This document shows, in pieces, positions 4,960-5,187 of a stretch of DNA of 5,187 bases. This DNA is from an uncultured Clostridia bacterium (GTDB lineage: Bacteria; Bacillota; Clostridia; Oscillospirales; CAG-272), in contig CAMPBZ010000090.1 of the NCBI GenBank assembly GCA_946641795.1, positions 1 through 5,187 of the forward strand, in the 5' to 3' direction. Position 1 is the stretch's first letter, and each line of letters starts with the position of its first letter. Under the pieces are notes generated by a model. The model had not been told where the DNA came from. It did no database searches and was given only the letters and a program-made list of their open reading frames with translations. A program made the position numbers and the translations under genes.

Positions 4960-5187
4960 TCAAAAATTGGGCAATTCCCCGGATTTTACGGTGCAATCCC
5001 GCGCAAACTGCGCGGCGGCACTTTGCAGTTCGCCGCAAAGCGCGCGGAGTTTGCCAAAGCGCATCCCGGCGCCGTTCCCCTCCCAATCGGCCGCTTCCGC
5101 CGCCTTTTGGAAGAAGGGTTCAATTACCGTTTGGCAAAAGGTGCCGATCCGCTCGGAAAATCCTTGCGCGCTCGCCCGGATCGCCTC
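4960..5187 (-). CDS. Unidentified protein, C-terminal 75 residues, cut by the right edge
   Basis: The frame is open from the window edge to TGA 4962-4960. The fragment is probably mostly helical and Ala-rich (for example FSERIGTFCQTVIEPFF, then KAAEAADW; later CGELQSAAAQFARD), ending SGELPNF. I do not recognise a family from it. Support for its being real: it is open to the edge in this frame, stops in a natural place, and is followed after 20 nt by the glpK ribosome site, the usual operon layout. It is not an obvious GlpF, GlpD or GlpP end. Whether it belongs to glycerol metabolism cannot be judged from this fragment. Confidence 0.6.
   Translation of the reverse strand, partial: EAIRASAQGFSERIGTFCQTVIEPFFQKAAEAADWEGNGAGMRFGKLRALCGELQSAAAQFARDCTVKSGELPNF

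Noticed and set aside
4995..5040. GC-rich inverted repeats (for example AACTGC with GCAGTT)
   Set aside because: They lie inside a probable coding region, are short with a long loop, and have no T-tract; chance in GC-rich coding DNA.
4940..5086. 49-residue N-terminal extension of GlpK
   Set aside because: It is Arg/Cys-rich, absent from known GlpK proteins, and overlaps another open frame; the canonical MKKKYLMALDQG start has its own ribosome site.

Overview
The window looks like a chromosomal piece of a spore-forming, Gram-positive clostridial bacterium (Bacillota, class Clostridia, probably a gut-type lineage). This is inferred from strong AGGAGG-type Shine-Dalgarno sites, a small protein ending in a BofC C-terminal-like domain (a sporulation-associated family), a GlpK with a His in the loop used by Firmicute PTS regulation, and a clostridial-style FN3-like membrane protein. 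No phage, insertion sequence, CRISPR or RNA gene was seen.

Layout. (1) Bases 1-371, minus strand: the N-terminus of a class A penicillin-binding protein (bifunctional peptidoglycan synthase), cut by the left edge. (2) Bases 372-485: a short divergent intergenic region with a 13-bp imperfect palindrome. The palindrome can be read as two overlapping sigma-G-like promoters facing opposite ways. It also holds a strong Shine-Dalgarno site that serves an 8-codon ORF overlapping the PBP start. (3) Bases 486-923, plus strand: a 145-residue membrane-anchored protein with a BofC C-terminal-like domain. (4) Bases 924-960: a bidirectional terminator between convergent genes. (5) Bases 973-3317, minus strand: a two-gene unit, an FN3-like repeat membrane protein followed by an MscS-family mechanosensitive channel. 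It is driven by a clear sigma-A promoter with an extended -10 at 3357-3385. (6) Bases 3405-3441: the terminator of the next unit. (7) Bases 3446-4939, minus strand: glpK, glycerol kinase, complete and with all the active-site residues checked present. (8) Bases 4960-5187, minus strand: the C-terminal 75 codons of an unrecognised gene 20 nt upstream of glpK and probably co-transcribed with it.

How the parts relate. The PBP and the BofC-like gene share a divergent control region, and the sigma-G-like elements suggest forespore expression of both; this is a hypothesis. The FN3-like protein and the MscS channel form a cell-envelope operon. The glpK unit is glycerol catabolism and seems functionally separate. 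Most of the window is ordinary housekeeping. The least explained items are the palindromic divergent promoter, the leader ORF/PBP start arrangement, and the FN3-like protein paired with MscS.
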